DNA of 64,000 bases from Limnohabitans sp. G3-2 (GCF_002778275.1 NZ_NESG01000001.1:418980-482979), one strand, 5' to 3'. Positions 27,917 to 38,313 are shown, counted from the first letter of the stretch. Made by a program: numbers and translations. The notes: generated by a model not told the origin, from the letters alone.

Positions 27917-29656
27917 ATGATGTCCAGCATGAAATTCTGGTTACGACTTGCCGTTTTGTCCTCGCTTGCCGTCGGTGCTTGGGCACAGTCATCCGCGCCC
28001 CAAGCAGAGCCCAAGCCCCAACCATCGGCACTGGACGCGGCTCTTTTTTACCAAATTTTGCTGGGCGAACTGAACACCCGACAAGGCGCAGCCGGCAGTG
28101 GTTTTTCCCTCATGCTCGATGCAGCCCGCAAGACCCGGGACCCTGCTTTGTTCCAGCGTTCGGTGGACATGGCCTTGCAAGCCCGCTCCGGTGAAGCCGC
28201 TTTGCAAGCGGCGCAAACCTGGAAAAGGGAAATTCCATCCGCCACAGAAGCCAATCGTTACGTTCTCCAGATACTGCTGGCGCTCAACCGCATCGAAGAA
28301 GCGGGCAAAGCCCTGGCGGTGTCCATCAACGAATTGCCCTTGGATGAACAAGCCGGTGCGATCGCCTCCGCCCCGCGCATCTTTGGTCTGGTGAAAGACA
28401 AAGCCCTTGCGGCCGATGCGGTGGAAAAAGCCATGGCCAAAGCCTTCACCCAAAAGGCCACAGTGGCCGCAGCCTGGACCACCGTTGGCCGCATGCGCCG
28501 AGATGCAGGACAAATTTCCCGGGCCAGCGAGGCAGCCCGTCAAGGCCATGCCGCAGACCCCCAGGCCACAGGCCCATTGGCCTTGGCCTTGGCCTTGAGC
28601 TTGCTGGACAACGCCAACAGCAGTCTCAAACCCATGGTCGATGCGCACATGCGCACAGCCGTTTCACCCGAACTGCGCTTGGCTTACGCCCGCACCCTGG
28701 TCTCGCTGCAGCTGCTGCCAGAGGCTTTGGCGCAGTTGCTGCAACTCAATGACAAACACCCCGTGTTTGCAGACGGCTGGCTGATCCACGGATTGGTCCT
28801 GCAAGAAAATGGTCAACTGCAAGAAGCCGAAAAGCGCTTTGAGCAGTACGTGCGTTTGCTGGGCAGCAGCCCAGCACCCGAGCAACAAGCTGGCCTGGCC
28901 GAAGCCTTGATGTCCTTGGCGCAACTCGCGCAAAAGCAGGGGCAACTGGACCGTGCCAACCAGTGGCTGTCCCAAATGCCCGCGGGGGCAGACCCCATCA
29001 AACTGGCCAGCCGACAAGCCGATGTGCTGGCCCAACAAGGTCGTCTGGATGAAGCACGGCAAGTGCTGGCACAGGTCAAACCCGCCAACGCCGAGCAAGC
29101 GCTTCGAAAAGTACTGGCGCAATCCATGTGGCTGCGTGAACACCGCGACACGCCAGCGGCCTATGTCTTGGTCAAAGCCGCCTTGGACAAACAGCCCAAG
29201 AACACCGAACTGCTGACCGAGTTGTCCCTCGTTTGCGAAAAGCTCAAACGCTTTGACGAAATGGAGGCCCTGCTGCGCCAGTTGATGGCCCTGGCCCCCC
29301 AAGAAGCCCATGCCTTCAATGCCTTGGGTTATTCCTTGGCAGACCGCAATATCCGCTTGGATGAAGCACTGCAACTGATCGAAAAAGCGGTGCAGTTGGC
29401 ACCACAAGACCCCTACATTCAAGACAGTCTGGGTTGGGTGAAGTTTCGCCGAGGTGAAAAAGCCGAGGCCTTGGCCATTTTGAAAGCCGCCTACAAAGCC
29501 AAACCCGACGCCGAAATCGCAGCCCATTTGGGTGAAGTGCTCTGGGTCATGGGCCAGCCCAATGAAGCGGGCACCCTCTGGCGAGAGGGTTTGCTGCTCA
29601 AAGCCGACAACGACACTTTGCTCGAAACACTCAAGCGCTTCAACTTCAAGCCATGA
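27917..29656 (+). CDS. Tetratricopeptide-repeat periplasmic protein before lolB
   Basis: 579 aa. A signal peptide (MKFWLRLAVLSSLAVGAWAQ) is followed by many helical pairs. Clear TPR units occur in the C-terminal third (AHAFNALGYSLADRNIRLDEALQLIEKAVQLAPQDPYIQDSLGWVKFRRGEKAEALAILKAAYK). The gene is found before lolB in many betaproteobacteria, suggesting an envelope or lipoprotein-traffic role. It overlaps lolB by 4 bases. Either of two early Met codons (27917, 27929) may start it. Confidence 0.85.
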   Translation: MMSSMKFWLRLAVLSSLAVGAWAQSSAPQAEPKPQPSALDAALFYQILLGELNTRQGAAGSGFSLMLDAARKTRDPALFQRSVDMALQARSGEAALQAAQTWKREIPSATEANRYVLQILLALNRIEEAGKALAVSINELPLDEQAGAIASAPRIFGLVKDKALAADAVEKAMAKAFTQKATVAAAWTTVGRMRRDAGQISRASEAARQGHAADPQATGPLALALALSLLDNANSSLKPMVDAHMRTAVSPELRLAYARTLVSLQLLPEALAQLLQLNDKHPVFADGWLIHGLVLQENGQLQEAEKRFEQYVRLLGSSPAPEQQAGLAEALMSLAQLAQKQGQLDRANQWLSQMPAGADPIKLASRQADVLAQQGRLDEARQVLAQVKPANAEQALRKVLAQSMWLREHRDTPAAYVLVKAALDKQPKNTELLTELSLVCEKLKRFDEMEALLRQLMALAPQEAHAFNALGYSLADRNIRLDEALQLIEKAVQLAPQDPYIQDSLGWVKFRRGEKAEALAILKAAYKAKPDAEIAAHLGEVLWVMGQPNEAGTLWREGLLLKADNDTLLETLKRFNFKP

Positions 29657-30171
29657 AAGCAAGCCAAGGACCCGTCAAGCATCCCGTCAAAAGGCTTGCG
29701 GGGCTGGGCGCTGGCCTCTGGCTCTTGTCGGTCCTGGCCGGTTGCGCGACCCAGCGCCCCCCGCCTGTCAACCCGGCCTCATTTTGGTCCGGCCGTTTGG
29801 CCCTCCAATTGCAAAGCCTGCCGCCCCAAAACTGGAGCACCAGTTTTGAATTGCAAGGCTCGGCAGCCCAAGGGGAACTGCTGCTGCTCAGCCCCATCGG
29901 GACCACCTTGGCACGGCTGAGTTGGACCCCCCAATCGGCCCAACTGGAACAAGGTCAGGACAAAACAGAGAGCACCAGCTTGCAAAGCTTGAGTCAACGG
30001 CTGACAGGCACCAACCTGCCCATCGCCGCCTTGTTCGACTGGCTGGCGGGTCAAGCCACCGCGGTGCCGGGGTGGCATGTGGACTTGTCTGCCCACCCGC
30101 AAGGTCGCCTGACCGCCCAGCGCCAAGCGCCCGCGCCGCAAGCTGTTTTGCGCATCGTGCTCGACCGCTGA
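29653..30171 (+). CDS. lolB: Outer-membrane lipoprotein receptor LolB
   Basis: 172 aa. Signal peptide with lipobox LAGC (Cys31). The mature part begins with a Pro-rich linker, then FWSGRLALQLQ...WSTSFELQGSAAQGELLLLSPIGTTLARLSW, the LolB half-barrel. LolB takes lipoproteins from LolA and inserts them in the outer membrane. Overall similarity is weak, as usual for LolB; position before ispE adds support. Confidence 0.85.
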   Translation: MKASQGPVKHPVKRLAGLGAGLWLLSVLAGCATQRPPPVNPASFWSGRLALQLQSLPPQNWSTSFELQGSAAQGELLLLSPIGTTLARLSWTPQSAQLEQGQDKTESTSLQSLSQRLTGTNLPIAALFDWLAGQATAVPGWHVDLSAHPQGRLTAQRQAPAPQAVLRIVLDR

Positions 30172-30217
30172 TGGCTTGCCCCCCACCCCAGCGGGACCCC
30201 TCACGATCATTTGACCT

Positions 30218-31063
30218 ATGAAACAACTGCTCGACGTCCCAGCCCCAGCCAAACTCAACCTGTTTTTGCACATCACAGGTCGTCGCCCCGATGGCTACCA
30301 CCTGCTGCAATCGGTGTTCATGCTGATCGACTGGTGCGACAAATTGCACTTCGAAGGGCGTCCGGGCGGCGCGATCAGCCGCGAAGACCTGACGGTGCCC
30401 TTGCCCGCCGACGACTTGATCACCCGCGCCGCCAAATTGCTGCAGCAGCAAACAGGCTGCACGCAAGGCGTTCACATTGCGGTGGACAAACAAATCCCGG
30501 CACAAGCGGGCATGGGCGGCGGATCGTCTGACGCCGCCAGTTGTTTGCTGGCCCTCAACCAGCTTTGGAACCTTCGGCTGGGCCTTGATACCCTTGAGAA
30601 ACTGGGCTTGCAACTGGGCGCAGATGTCCCCTTCTTCTTGCGTGGGTGCAATGCCTGGGTGGAGGGCGTGGGTGAAAAAATTAATCCCATTGCACTACCG
30701 CCCGCGGATTTTTGGGTCATCAAACCCCACGCGGGTGTCGAAACACCGCAAATTTTTAAGCATCCAGACCTTCAGCGCGCTACAAAGCCTGCTACAATTT
30801 CGGTCTTCGCTGCACAGCCATATGACTACGGTCACAATGATTTGCAGCCTGTTGCTCAGACTTTGTGCCCCGAAGTCACCCAAGCACTCCAAGTGCTGAA
30901 GTTGGCGGGCATGAACGGCAGAATGACAGGTTCTGGCAGTGCAGTGTTTGCACATTGCACGTCAAGCACGCCGTCTTTGGTGGTCCCGGACCGCTGGCAA
31001 GTGCGCAAGTGCAGCAATTTGGAGGTTCACCCTTTACGGGGTTGGGCAGCCAGCGAAAGTTGA
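30218..31063 (+). CDS. ispE: 4-diphosphocytidyl-2-C-methyl-D-erythritol kinase IspE
   Basis: 281-aa GHMP kinase of the non-mevalonate isoprenoid pathway. The N-terminal [21 protein letters not shown] and the ATP-binding [21 protein letters not shown] are present. The C-terminal [15 protein letters not shown] completes the active site. Followed by tRNA-Gln and prs, a conserved order. ispH of the same pathway lies 10 kb downstream. Confidence 0.96.
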   Translation: MKQLLDVPAPAKLNLFLHITGRRPDGYHLLQSVFMLIDWCDKLHFEGRPGGAISREDLTVPLPADDLITRAAKLLQQQTGCTQGVHIAVDKQIPAQAGMGGGSSDAASCLLALNQLWNLRLGLDTLEKLGLQLGADVPFFLRGCNAWVEGVGEKINPIALPPADFWVIKPHAGVETPQIFKHPDLQRATKPATISVFAAQPYDYGHNDLQPVAQTLCPEVTQALQVLKLAGMNGRMTGSGSAVFAHCTSSTPSLVVPDRWQVRKCSNLEVHPLRGWAASES

Positions 31064-31097
31064 TCGGTCGGTCGCTGTTTCAGCGGTCAACCCGTGT

Positions 31098-31174
31098 AGG
31101 GGAGTCGCCAAGTTGGTTAAGGCACCGGATTTTGATTCCGGCATTCGAAGGTTCGAGTCCTTCTTCCCCTGCCA
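31098..31174 (+). tRNA. tRNA-Gln (anticodon TTG)
   Basis: 77 bases with encoded CCA. Acceptor AGGGGAG/TTCCCCT has one G-U pair. Anticodon TTG is at 31132-31134 in the loop TTTTGAT. It lies between ispE and prs in the same direction and may be processed from their transcript. Confidence 0.95.
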
Positions 31175-31215
31175 AATACGTTCATTCGTACAGGCCCTTT
31201 TTTCTGATCGCTGGA

Positions 31216-32193
31216 ATGCACATGCAGCCTGCCTCACTCCCTCCCGAATTCATGCTGTTCACCGGCAACGCCAATCCCGTTTTGGCCGCCGAGATCGCCA
31301 AACACCTGGGCACGCAGCTCGGTGCTGTTGACGTGGGCCGTTTCTCTGACGGTGAGGTCACTGTTGAGCTGAAACAAAACGTGCGTGCACGCGAAGTGTT
31401 TGTGGTGCAGTCCACCTGCGCACCCACCAACGAAAACCTGATGGAATTGCTGATCATGGTCGATGCGCTCAAACGCGCCTCGGCTGGCCGCATCAGCGCC
31501 GTCATCCCTTATTTCGGTTACGCCCGCCAAGACCGTCGCCCACGCTCAACCCGTGTGCCCATCTCGGCCAAAGTGGTGGCCAACATGCTCGAAGCTGTCG
31601 GCGTCGACAGCGTGTTGACCATGGATTTGCACGCTGACCAAATCCAGGGATTCTTTGACATTCCGGTCGACAACATTTATGCATCGCCCGTTTTGCTGGG
31701 TGATCTGCGCCAGAAAAACTACGAAGACCTGATCGTGGTCTCGCCCGATGTGGGCGGCGTGGTCCGTGCGCGCGCACTGGCCAAGCAATTGGGCTGCGAT
31801 TTGGCCATCATTGACAAACGCCGCCCCAAAGCCAACGTCAGCGAAGTCATGCACGTCATTGGCGAGATCGAAGGCCGCAACTGCGTGATCATGGACGACA
31901 TGATCGACACCGCAGGCACCTTGGTCAAAGCGGCCGAAGTGCTCAAAGAGCGCGGCGCGAAAAAAGTCTACGCCTATTGCACGCACCCGATTTTCTCGGG
32001 CCCCGCCATCGACCGCATTGCCAAGGGCGAAGCCCTCGATGAAGTGGTCGTGACCAACACCATCCCGTTGTCGCTTGAAGCTGCAGCGTGTTCCAAGATT
32101 CGCCAACTCTCCGTGGCTCCGCTGATCGCCGAAACGATCAACCGGATTGCGCATGGCGAGTCGGTGATGAGCCTGTTCTCCGATCAAGCCTGA
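31216..32193 (+). CDS. prs: Ribose-phosphate pyrophosphokinase
   Basis: 325 aa, making PRPP from ribose-5-phosphate and ATP. Signatures are [18 protein letters not shown], the [17 protein letters not shown] metal site, and the PRPP-binding [18 protein letters not shown]. Two Met codons (31216, 31222) are possible starts. Upstream in-frame codons run through the tRNA and are not real. Confidence 0.96.
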   Translation: MHMQPASLPPEFMLFTGNANPVLAAEIAKHLGTQLGAVDVGRFSDGEVTVELKQNVRAREVFVVQSTCAPTNENLMELLIMVDALKRASAGRISAVIPYFGYARQDRRPRSTRVPISAKVVANMLEAVGVDSVLTMDLHADQIQGFFDIPVDNIYASPVLLGDLRQKNYEDLIVVSPDVGGVVRARALAKQLGCDLAIIDKRRPKANVSEVMHVIGEIEGRNCVIMDDMIDTAGTLVKAAEVLKERGAKKVYAYCTHPIFSGPAIDRIAKGEALDEVVVTNTIPLSLEAAACSKIRQLSVAPLIAETINRIAHGESVMSLFSDQA

Positions 32194-32213
32194 TCGGAGC
32201 CGGGCCCACAGTG

Positions 32214-32247
32214 GCCAGCCGTCCTTGTGGGACTGGCTGGCTTTTTT
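32214..32247 (+). terminator. Terminator after prs
   Basis: GCCAGCC and GGCTGGC with an extended imperfect stem between them, followed by TTTTTT. rplY starts 47 bases later, so it may act as a partial terminator. Confidence 0.8.
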
Positions 32248-32293
32248 GAGTCAGGGTCGCACTGGTCGCGGTGGACCCTAGAAGGAGAAATGT

Positions 32294-32920
32294 ATGAAAT
32301 TTGTCGCTTTTGAGCGCGCTAAGCAGGGCACGGGTGCGAGCCGCCGTCTCCGCAATTCCGGTCGCACACCTGGCATCGTTTACGGTTCCACATCGGCCCC
32401 CCAACTGATTGAGCTGGACCACAACGCTTTGTGGCATGCCCTGAAAAAAGAAGCGTTCCACGCTTCGATTTTGGACATGGAACTCAATGGCCAGTCCAGC
32501 AAAGTTTTGCTGCGTGACTACCAGATGCACCCCTACAAGCAATTGGTGCAACACATCGACTTCCAGCGCGTGGACGCCAACACCACTTTGCACATGAAAG
32601 TGCCATTGCACTTCAGCGGCGAAGAAGAGTCCGAAGCCGTCAAGACCGACAAGTGCACAGTCACCCACGTCGTGACCGAACTGGAAGTGGCTTGCTTGCC
32701 TGCCAACCTGCCCGAATTCATCGCGGTGGACTTGAAGGGCCTGACCATGGGCAAATCGCTGCACCTGAACGACATCACCTTGCCAGCCGGCTGCAAAGCC
32801 ATCACGCACGGCAAGAAAAACCCGGTCCTCGTGTCCGTGGTGGCTCCTGTCGAAGAAGTGGTGGCAGCGCCTGTGGCCGCTGCACCTGCAGACGCCAAAA
32901 AAGGCAAAGGCAAGAAGTAA
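32294..32920 (+). CDS. rplY: 50S ribosomal protein L25 / Ctc
   Basis: 208 aa. The N-terminal L25 domain shows [19 protein letters not shown] and [21 protein letters not shown] and binds 5S rRNA. The longer TL5/Ctc C-terminal domain follows, then an Ala/Lys-rich tail. An AGAAGGAGAAA ribosome site precedes the ATG. Confidence 0.95.
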   Translation: MKFVAFERAKQGTGASRRLRNSGRTPGIVYGSTSAPQLIELDHNALWHALKKEAFHASILDMELNGQSSKVLLRDYQMHPYKQLVQHIDFQRVDANTTLHMKVPLHFSGEEESEAVKTDKCTVTHVVTELEVACLPANLPEFIAVDLKGLTMGKSLHLNDITLPAGCKAITHGKKNPVLVSVVAPVEEVVAAPVAAAPADAKKGKGKK

Positions 32921-32952
32921 TCTTCTCGCTCGGGCTGAACAGCCCGCCTCCG

Positions 32953-32978
32953 AAAGGCCCGCCATGCGGGCCTTTTTC
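32953..32978 (+). terminator. Terminator after rplY
   Basis: AAAGGCCCGC, 3-base loop, GCGGGCCTTT with two further T. Perfect 10-base stem. Confidence 0.85.
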
Positions 32979-33033
32979 TTTGGCGCACCGCTTTCGGGCC
33001 CCAAGCCCATGAGCACAAGGATAATCACGCACC

Positions 33034-33675
33034 ATGATCAAACTGCTTGTCGGCCTGGGCAATCCGGGCAACGAATACGAAGACACCCGCCACAACGCCG
33101 GATTCTGGTGGATCGATGCCGTCGCGCGTGAACTCAAGGTGTCCCTGGTGCCCGAGCGCAGCTACCACGGCCTGGTGGCCCGCACCACCGTGAATGGACA
33201 AACGCTTTGGCTGCTTGAACCCCAGACCTTCATGAACTTGTCGGGCAAGTCGGTGGGCGCCTTGGCACGTTTCTTCAAAATTCAGCCCCAAGAAATTCTG
33301 GTGGCGCACGACGAACTCGACATCGTGCCCGGCGAAGCCAAGCTCAAACTGGGCGGCAGCCACGCGGGGCACAACGGCCTGCGCGACATCCATGCCCAAC
33401 TGGGTACGGCCGATTACTGGCGACTGCGCATTGGCGTGGGCCACCCGGGGGACAAGGCCGAAGTGGTCAGCTGGGTCTTGAAAAAACCGATGCTGGAGCA
33501 CCGCAAGGCGATCGACGACAGCATCTACCGCTCGGTCGCGGCCTTGCCACTTCTTTTGGCGGGTCAGATGGAAAAAGCCATGGCCCACATCCACACCAGC
33601 AAACCACCGCGCCCCAAACCACCCCGGCCTGTCAAAGCACCCGTGCCAGACGCCCCGCCACCGACAGCCGGGTGA
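33034..33675 (+). CDS. pth: Peptidyl-tRNA hydrolase
   Basis: 213 aa. It recycles tRNA from prematurely released peptidyl-t[22 protein letters not shown] carries the catalytic His; [42 protein letters not shown] and [10 protein letters not shown] follow. A Pro/Lys-rich tail of about 20 residues ([14 protein letters not shown]...) goes beyond the usual end. Confidence 0.96.
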   Translation: MIKLLVGLGNPGNEYEDTRHNAGFWWIDAVARELKVSLVPERSYHGLVARTTVNGQTLWLLEPQTFMNLSGKSVGALARFFKIQPQEILVAHDELDIVPGEAKLKLGGSHAGHNGLRDIHAQLGTADYWRLRIGVGHPGDKAEVVSWVLKKPMLEHRKAIDDSIYRSVAALPLLLAGQMEKAMAHIHTSKPPRPKPPRPVKAPVPDAPPPTAG

Positions 33676-33690
33676 TGCGGGCACGCAGGC

Positions 33691-33996
<306 letters not shown>

Positions 33997-34098
33997 TCAG
34001 CCCGAAGCGCCGCAGGGCTGTTACCAGACAGCGGCCCTGGCAGGCGCATTCCCCCTGCAAGCCCCTGTGCCAGATCGGCAAGGGCCTAAAATGTTTGC

Positions 34099-34944
34099 AT
34101 GATCAACGCCGACCTGCACTGCCACTCCGTCATGTCTGACGGCACCCTCACCCCTGAAGCCTTGGCTGAGCGCGCCAAGGCCAATGGCGTGGAGCTTTGG
34201 GCATTGACCGACCACGACGAGGTGTCGGGTCTGGGGCGCGCCTTGGCAGCAGCCCGGGCTCAAGGCCTGCCCTTCCTGACGGGGACAGAAATTTCGGTCA
34301 CCTTTGCCCACCAAACCGTGCACATCGTGGGCTTGGGCTTCGATGCAGACAACACCGCCTTGACCGAAGGTTTGCGCCGCACCCGAGGCGGTCGCGGCGA
34401 ACGCGCCCAAGAAATGTCGGACGGTTTGGCCAAGGTCGGCATCTTGAACGCCTACGAGGGGGCTTTGCGCTATGTGGGCAACCCCGAATTGATTTCACGC
34501 ACCCACTTTGCGCGGCATCTGGTGGAGTCTGGGGTCTGCAGCGACACGTCGGAAGTGTTTCGCAAATACCTCACCGAAGGCAAACCCGGCTACGTGCCTC
34601 ACCGCTGGGCTCGCTTGCAAGAGGCGGTGCAGTGGATCTCCGATGCAGGTGGCATCGCTGTGATTGCCCACCCGGCCCGCTACGGCTTCACGCCCAACGA
34701 AGAATACGCGCTGTTCAGCGAATTCAAGGCCCATGGCGGGCGCGGCGTGGAGGTCATCACCGGCAGCCACTCCTCTCCTGAAGCCGTGCGCTATGCCGAA
34801 ACCGCGCTGGAGTTCGGTCTGGCCGCCTCGCGCGGCAGCGATTTCCACAGCCCCGAAGAAAGTCGCATCGACCTGGGCACCTTGCCCGACTTGCCCGGAC
34901 AACTGACCACCGTGTGGAGCCTGCTGACCGATCGCATCCAGTGA
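34099..34944 (+). CDS. PHP-domain phosphatase (3',5'-nucleoside bisphosphate / RNase AM type)
   Basis: 281 aa. Metal ligands occur in MINADLHCHSVMSDGTLTPE (His7, His9, Asp14), ALTDHDEVSG, LTGTEIS, IAVIAHPARYG and the final GSDFHSPEES. The family (YciV-like) removes phosphate from pAp-type nucleotides and trims 5' ends of RNA. It is followed by a YciO-type gene, as in many proteobacteria. Confidence 0.88.
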   Translation: MINADLHCHSVMSDGTLTPEALAERAKANGVELWALTDHDEVSGLGRALAAARAQGLPFLTGTEISVTFAHQTVHIVGLGFDADNTALTEGLRRTRGGRGERAQEMSDGLAKVGILNAYEGALRYVGNPELISRTHFARHLVESGVCSDTSEVFRKYLTEGKPGYVPHRWARLQEAVQWISDAGGIAVIAHPARYGFTPNEEYALFSEFKAHGGRGVEVITGSHSSPEAVRYAETALEFGLAASRGSDFHSPEESRIDLGTLPDLPGQLTTVWSLLTDRIQ

Positions 34945-34983
34945 GTGGGCGCTGAACTCTGACCGCACCGAAGCTTTCCGTCC

Positions 34984-35607
34984 ATGGCTCAATTTTTCAG
35001 CGTTCACCCGGACAACCCCCAGATCCGCTTGCTCAAGCAAGCGGTTCAACTGCTGGGGCAAGGCAGCGTATTGGCCGTGCCCACCGACTCCAGCTATGCC
35101 CTGGTTTGCCATCTGGATGACAAGAATGCGGTGGACCAATTGCGCCGCATACGAGGTGTCGACGAGAAACACCACCTCACTGTGCTGTGTCGCGATTTGA
35201 GCGAACTGGCCAACTACGCCAAGGTGGACAACCGGCAGTTTCGCGCCCTCAAGCAAGCCACGCCTGGGGCCTTCACCTTCATCTTGGAAGCCACCAAGGA
35301 AATACCGCGCCGTGTCAGCCACCCCCAGCGCAAAACGATTGGCTTGCGGGTCCCCGACCACAAAGTGCTGCAAGAACTGCTGGCCCTGCATGGAGCGCCG
35401 CTCTTGGCGGCCACCTTGATCCTGCCGGATGAAGTGCAAGCCCTGAACGACCCCGAAGACATCCGGGCGCGGCTGGAGCACCAGGTGGGCGCGGTGATCG
35501 ATGCGGGCGCCTGCTCGCTCGAGCCCACCACCGTCATCGACATGACGGGGGACGAACCCGAGATCCTTCGGCGCGGTCAGGGTGACCCTGCCCGATTGGG
35601 CCTCTGA
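34984..35607 (+). CDS. YciO/Sua5-family threonylcarbamoyl-AMP synthase-like protein
   Basis: 207 aa with the YrdC fold. AVQLLGQGSVLAVPTDSSYALVC binds the nucleotide. KHHLTVLCRDLSELANYA, TPGAFTFILEATKEIPRRV and TIGLRVPDHKVLQELL follow. The TDSSYAL and closing PTTVIDMTGDEPEILRRGQGD fit the YciO branch. TsaC activity (tRNA t6A synthesis) is possible but unproven for YciO-type proteins. Confidence 0.85.
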   Translation: MAQFFSVHPDNPQIRLLKQAVQLLGQGSVLAVPTDSSYALVCHLDDKNAVDQLRRIRGVDEKHHLTVLCRDLSELANYAKVDNRQFRALKQATPGAFTFILEATKEIPRRVSHPQRKTIGLRVPDHKVLQELLALHGAPLLAATLILPDEVQALNDPEDIRARLEHQVGAVIDAGACSLEPTTVIDMTGDEPEILRRGQGDPARLGL

Positions 35608-35619
35608 GACAATCCCTCC

Positions 35620-36282
35620 ATGTCCGACCTCATTCAAACCGTTTTGATTTATGCCTTGCCGGTGATTTTTGCCATCACCTTGCACGAGGCCGCACACGGT
35701 TACGCCGCGCTGCGCTTGGGTGACAACACCGCCGCCCTGATGGGCCGTGTGACCTTGAACCCGATGCCGCACATCGACCTGATGGGCACCATCTTGCTGC
35801 CCTTGCTGCTTTACTTCAGCACCAGCGGTGCCTTCTTGTTCGGTTACGCCAAGCCTGTGCCCGTGCGTTTTGACCGACTGCGCCACCCCAAACGCGACAT
35901 GATTTGGGTGGCTCTGGCAGGGCCAGGCTCCAATTTGGTTCAAGCCTTGCTGTGGGGCGTGCTGTTTTATGTGTTGGCCGGCAGCGGCATCACCGAGCGG
36001 TTTTTCATCGAGATGTGCAAAGCCGGCATGCTGACCAATGTGGTCATGTTTGCATTCAATCTGTTCCCCCTGCCTCCGCTGGACGGTGGCCGCATTTTGG
36101 TGGGCCTCCTGCCTTGGCGCCAAGCGGTGCTGTTCTCCAAGGTCGAGCCTTGGGGCTTTTTCATCGTGATGGCGCTGGTGCTCACAGGCGTCATCAGCGC
36201 TTGGTGGATGCAACCCTTGATGGGCGTGACCTTCGACTTTTTGAAGCTCACCCTCAGCCCTTTGGCCACTTTGCTGCGCTGA
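35620..36282 (+). CDS. Site-2 protease family membrane metalloprotease
   Basis: 220 aa, several transmembrane helices. The zinc motif HEAAH (His22, Glu23, His26) lies in the first helix region. The second ligand set is in NLFPLPPLDGGRIL with the Asp of the LDG motif. AGPGSNLVQALL is also typical. It lacks the PDZ domains of RseP, so it belongs to the small, soluble-domain-free S2P group next to trpS. Substrate unknown. Confidence 0.9.
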   Translation: MSDLIQTVLIYALPVIFAITLHEAAHGYAALRLGDNTAALMGRVTLNPMPHIDLMGTILLPLLLYFSTSGAFLFGYAKPVPVRFDRLRHPKRDMIWVALAGPGSNLVQALLWGVLFYVLAGSGITERFFIEMCKAGMLTNVVMFAFNLFPLPPLDGGRILVGLLPWRQAVLFSKVEPWGFFIVMALVLTGVISAWWMQPLMGVTFDFLKLTLSPLATLLR

Positions 36283-36309
36283 TTTTCAATTTCGCTTTTG
36301 GCTTTTCCC

Positions 36310-37626
36310 ATGACCTCCAAGAACCGTACCCGCGTCCTCACCGGCATCACCACCACAGGCACCCCCCACCTGGGAAACTACGTGGGCGCCATTCGCCCCA
36401 CGGTGCAAGCCAGTCGGGACACCCAAACCGACGGTTTTTACTTTCTGGCCGATTACCACGCCCTCATCAAATGCGACGAGCCGGCCCGCATCCAGCGCTC
36501 CACACTGGAGATTGCCGCCAGCTGGATCGCCTCGGGACTCGATCCTGAAAAAGTCACCTTTTACCGCCAGTCCGACATCCCTGAGATTCCCGAGCTCACT
36601 TGGTTTTTGACCTGCGTCACGGGCAAAGGCGTCCTCAACCGCGCTCACGCTTACAAAGCCGCTGTCGACAAAAACAACTTGGCCGGCCATGACCCCGACA
36701 GCGATGTGACGGCGGGCCTGTTCATGTACCCCGTGCTCATGGGGGCCGATATTTTGATGTTCAAAGCGCACAAAGTGCCGGTGGGCCGCGACCAGATCCA
36801 GCACATTGAAATGGCGCGCGACATGGCCTCGAGTTTCAACCACTTGTACGGCGAACATTTTGTCTTGCCTGAAGCCGTGATCGAAGAATCCGTGGCGCTG
36901 CTGCCCGGCCTGGACGGTCGCAAGATGAGCAAAAGCTACGACAACACCATCCCGCTGTTTGCGCCCGCCGCGCAAATGCGCAAGCAAATCGCGGCCATCG
37001 TGACCGACTCCAAAGCCCCGGGCGAACCCAAGAGCACGGAAGGCTCGGCGCTGTTCCAGATTTACCAAGCCTTTGCCAGCGCGGATGAGACCGCCGCCAT
37101 GGCCCAAGCCTATGCCGACGGCATTGGCTGGGGAGATGCCAAGCAAATGCTGTTTGAGCGCATTGACCGCGAGATCGCCCCCATGCGCGAGCACTACCAA
37201 GCGCTCATCGACAACCCCGCGCAGATGGACAAAATTTTGTTGGCGGGCGCGGACAAAGCCCGCCAATTGGCCACGCCCTTCATGCGCGAAGTGCGCCACG
37301 CTGTGGGACTGCGCGCCCTGTCGTCGGGCAGCGCGGCAGTGGCCGCCAAAGAGAGTAAAACCGCTGTGGCCAGCTTCAAGCAATACCGCGAAAAAGACGG
37401 TCAGTTCTACTTCAAACTGGTTGACGCACAAGGCCAGGTTGTGCTCCAAAGCCTGGGTTTTGCATCACCCAAAGACGCCGGGCACACCATCGCCCAGTTG
37501 CAAACCGGCGGGGTAGAGGCCCTGACCCCATGGGCGAATGTTTTGGAAGCCCAGTCCCCAGAGCAACAAAAAGTTGCTTTACAAGCACTTGAAAATTTGT
37601 TTAATTCGAAAAAAACGACTAAATAA
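36310..37626 (+). CDS. trpS: Tryptophanyl-tRNA synthetase
   Basis: 438 aa. The class I HIGH-like motif is TGTPHLGNYVGAI and the KMSKS motif is GRKMSKSYDN. It is about 100 residues longer than the usual 330-aa TrpRS: a C-terminal extension (EKDGQFYFKLVDAQGQVVLQSLGF...) resembles a YegP-like repeat domain seen in some betaproteobacterial TrpRS. ATG 36310 (MTSKNRTRVLTG) was preferred over 36298. Confidence 0.94.
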   Translation: MTSKNRTRVLTGITTTGTPHLGNYVGAIRPTVQASRDTQTDGFYFLADYHALIKCDEPARIQRSTLEIAASWIASGLDPEKVTFYRQSDIPEIPELTWFLTCVTGKGVLNRAHAYKAAVDKNNLAGHDPDSDVTAGLFMYPVLMGADILMFKAHKVPVGRDQIQHIEMARDMASSFNHLYGEHFVLPEAVIEESVALLPGLDGRKMSKSYDNTIPLFAPAAQMRKQIAAIVTDSKAPGEPKSTEGSALFQIYQAFASADETAAMAQAYADGIGWGDAKQMLFERIDREIAPMREHYQALIDNPAQMDKILLAGADKARQLATPFMREVRHAVGLRALSSGSAAVAAKESKTAVASFKQYREKDGQFYFKLVDAQGQVVLQSLGFASPKDAGHTIAQLQTGGVEALTPWANVLEAQSPEQQKVALQALENLFNSKKTTK

Positions 37627-37650
37627 CTTTTACAAATTTACCAATTATCA

Positions 37651-37679
37651 TTGTCGAAACCGACAAATAAGTGTATCCT
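37651..37679 (+). promoter_or_regulatory. Promoter with palindrome before the response-regulator gene
   Basis: TTGTCG, 17-base spacer, TATCCT form a fair sigma-70 promoter. The -35 box is part of a perfect inverted repeat TTGTCG-AAAC-CGACAA (37651-37666), a candidate operator. Confidence 0.45.
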
Positions 37680-37710
37680 TAAACCTTCAGTTTACCGCCG
37701 AGACTTAAAT

Positions 37711-38313
37711 ATGACCGTCTACGTCATTGATGACCACCCCCTCATGCGTGATGCCTTGACCATGCTGGTGCACCGCGTCAAGCCAGGTCTGAAAATCATC
37801 CCCATCCACAAGTTGAACGTGGTCGAGTCGACGGTCGAAAAGAATGGCTTGCCAGAACTGTTCTGCCTCGATTTGCAACTGCCCGACACCTTGGGCATGT
37901 CTGGCGTTCAGGTCCTGAAATCCAAATTCCCGAATGTGCCCTTGGCGGTGGTCACCAGCGCCAGCGCCAGCGAGTTCGAAACCCGTTGCCTGGAAGCCGG
38001 TGCCAACGCCTTCATCGAAAAGTCCAACAGCCCCACGCAAATCATTGCGGCGCTGCGCAGCTTGCTGATCACGGAAGAGGACGAAGCCCAAGAGGACGCC
38101 GCCCCAGCGGGTCCGACCAAGCTCTCCAAGCGCCAAAAGCAACTGATCTTGATGCTCGACCAAGGTTTGTCCAACCGCGAAATCGCTGAAAAACTCGACA
38201 TCAGCGAGCACACCGTCAAGGTTCACTTCTGGCGCCTGTTCCGCCGCTTGGGCGTGAACAGCCGCACACAGGCCTTGCACTTTGCACGCACCAACGGCTG
38301 GCTGGGCATCTGA
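37711..38313 (+). CDS. LuxR/NarL-type response regulator (orphan)
   Basis: 200 aa. The receiver domain has the acidic pair Asp7-Asp8 and phospho-acceptor Asp54 (LFCLDLQLPD), the switch Ser/Thr in VVTSASAS and Lys in FIEKSNSP. After a short acidic linker the C-terminal HTH (LSKRQKQLILMLDQGLSNREIAEKLDISEHTVKVHFWRLFRRLGVNSRTQAL) binds DNA. No histidine kinase gene is adjacent. ATG 37711 starts the receiver domain correctly; an earlier in-frame ATG overlaps the promoter. Confidence 0.9.
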   Translation: MTVYVIDDHPLMRDALTMLVHRVKPGLKIIPIHKLNVVESTVEKNGLPELFCLDLQLPDTLGMSGVQVLKSKFPNVPLAVVTSASASEFETRCLEAGANAFIEKSNSPTQIIAALRSLLITEEDEAQEDAAPAGPTKLSKRQKQLILMLDQGLSNREIAEKLDISEHTVKVHFWRLFRRLGVNSRTQALHFARTNGWLGI

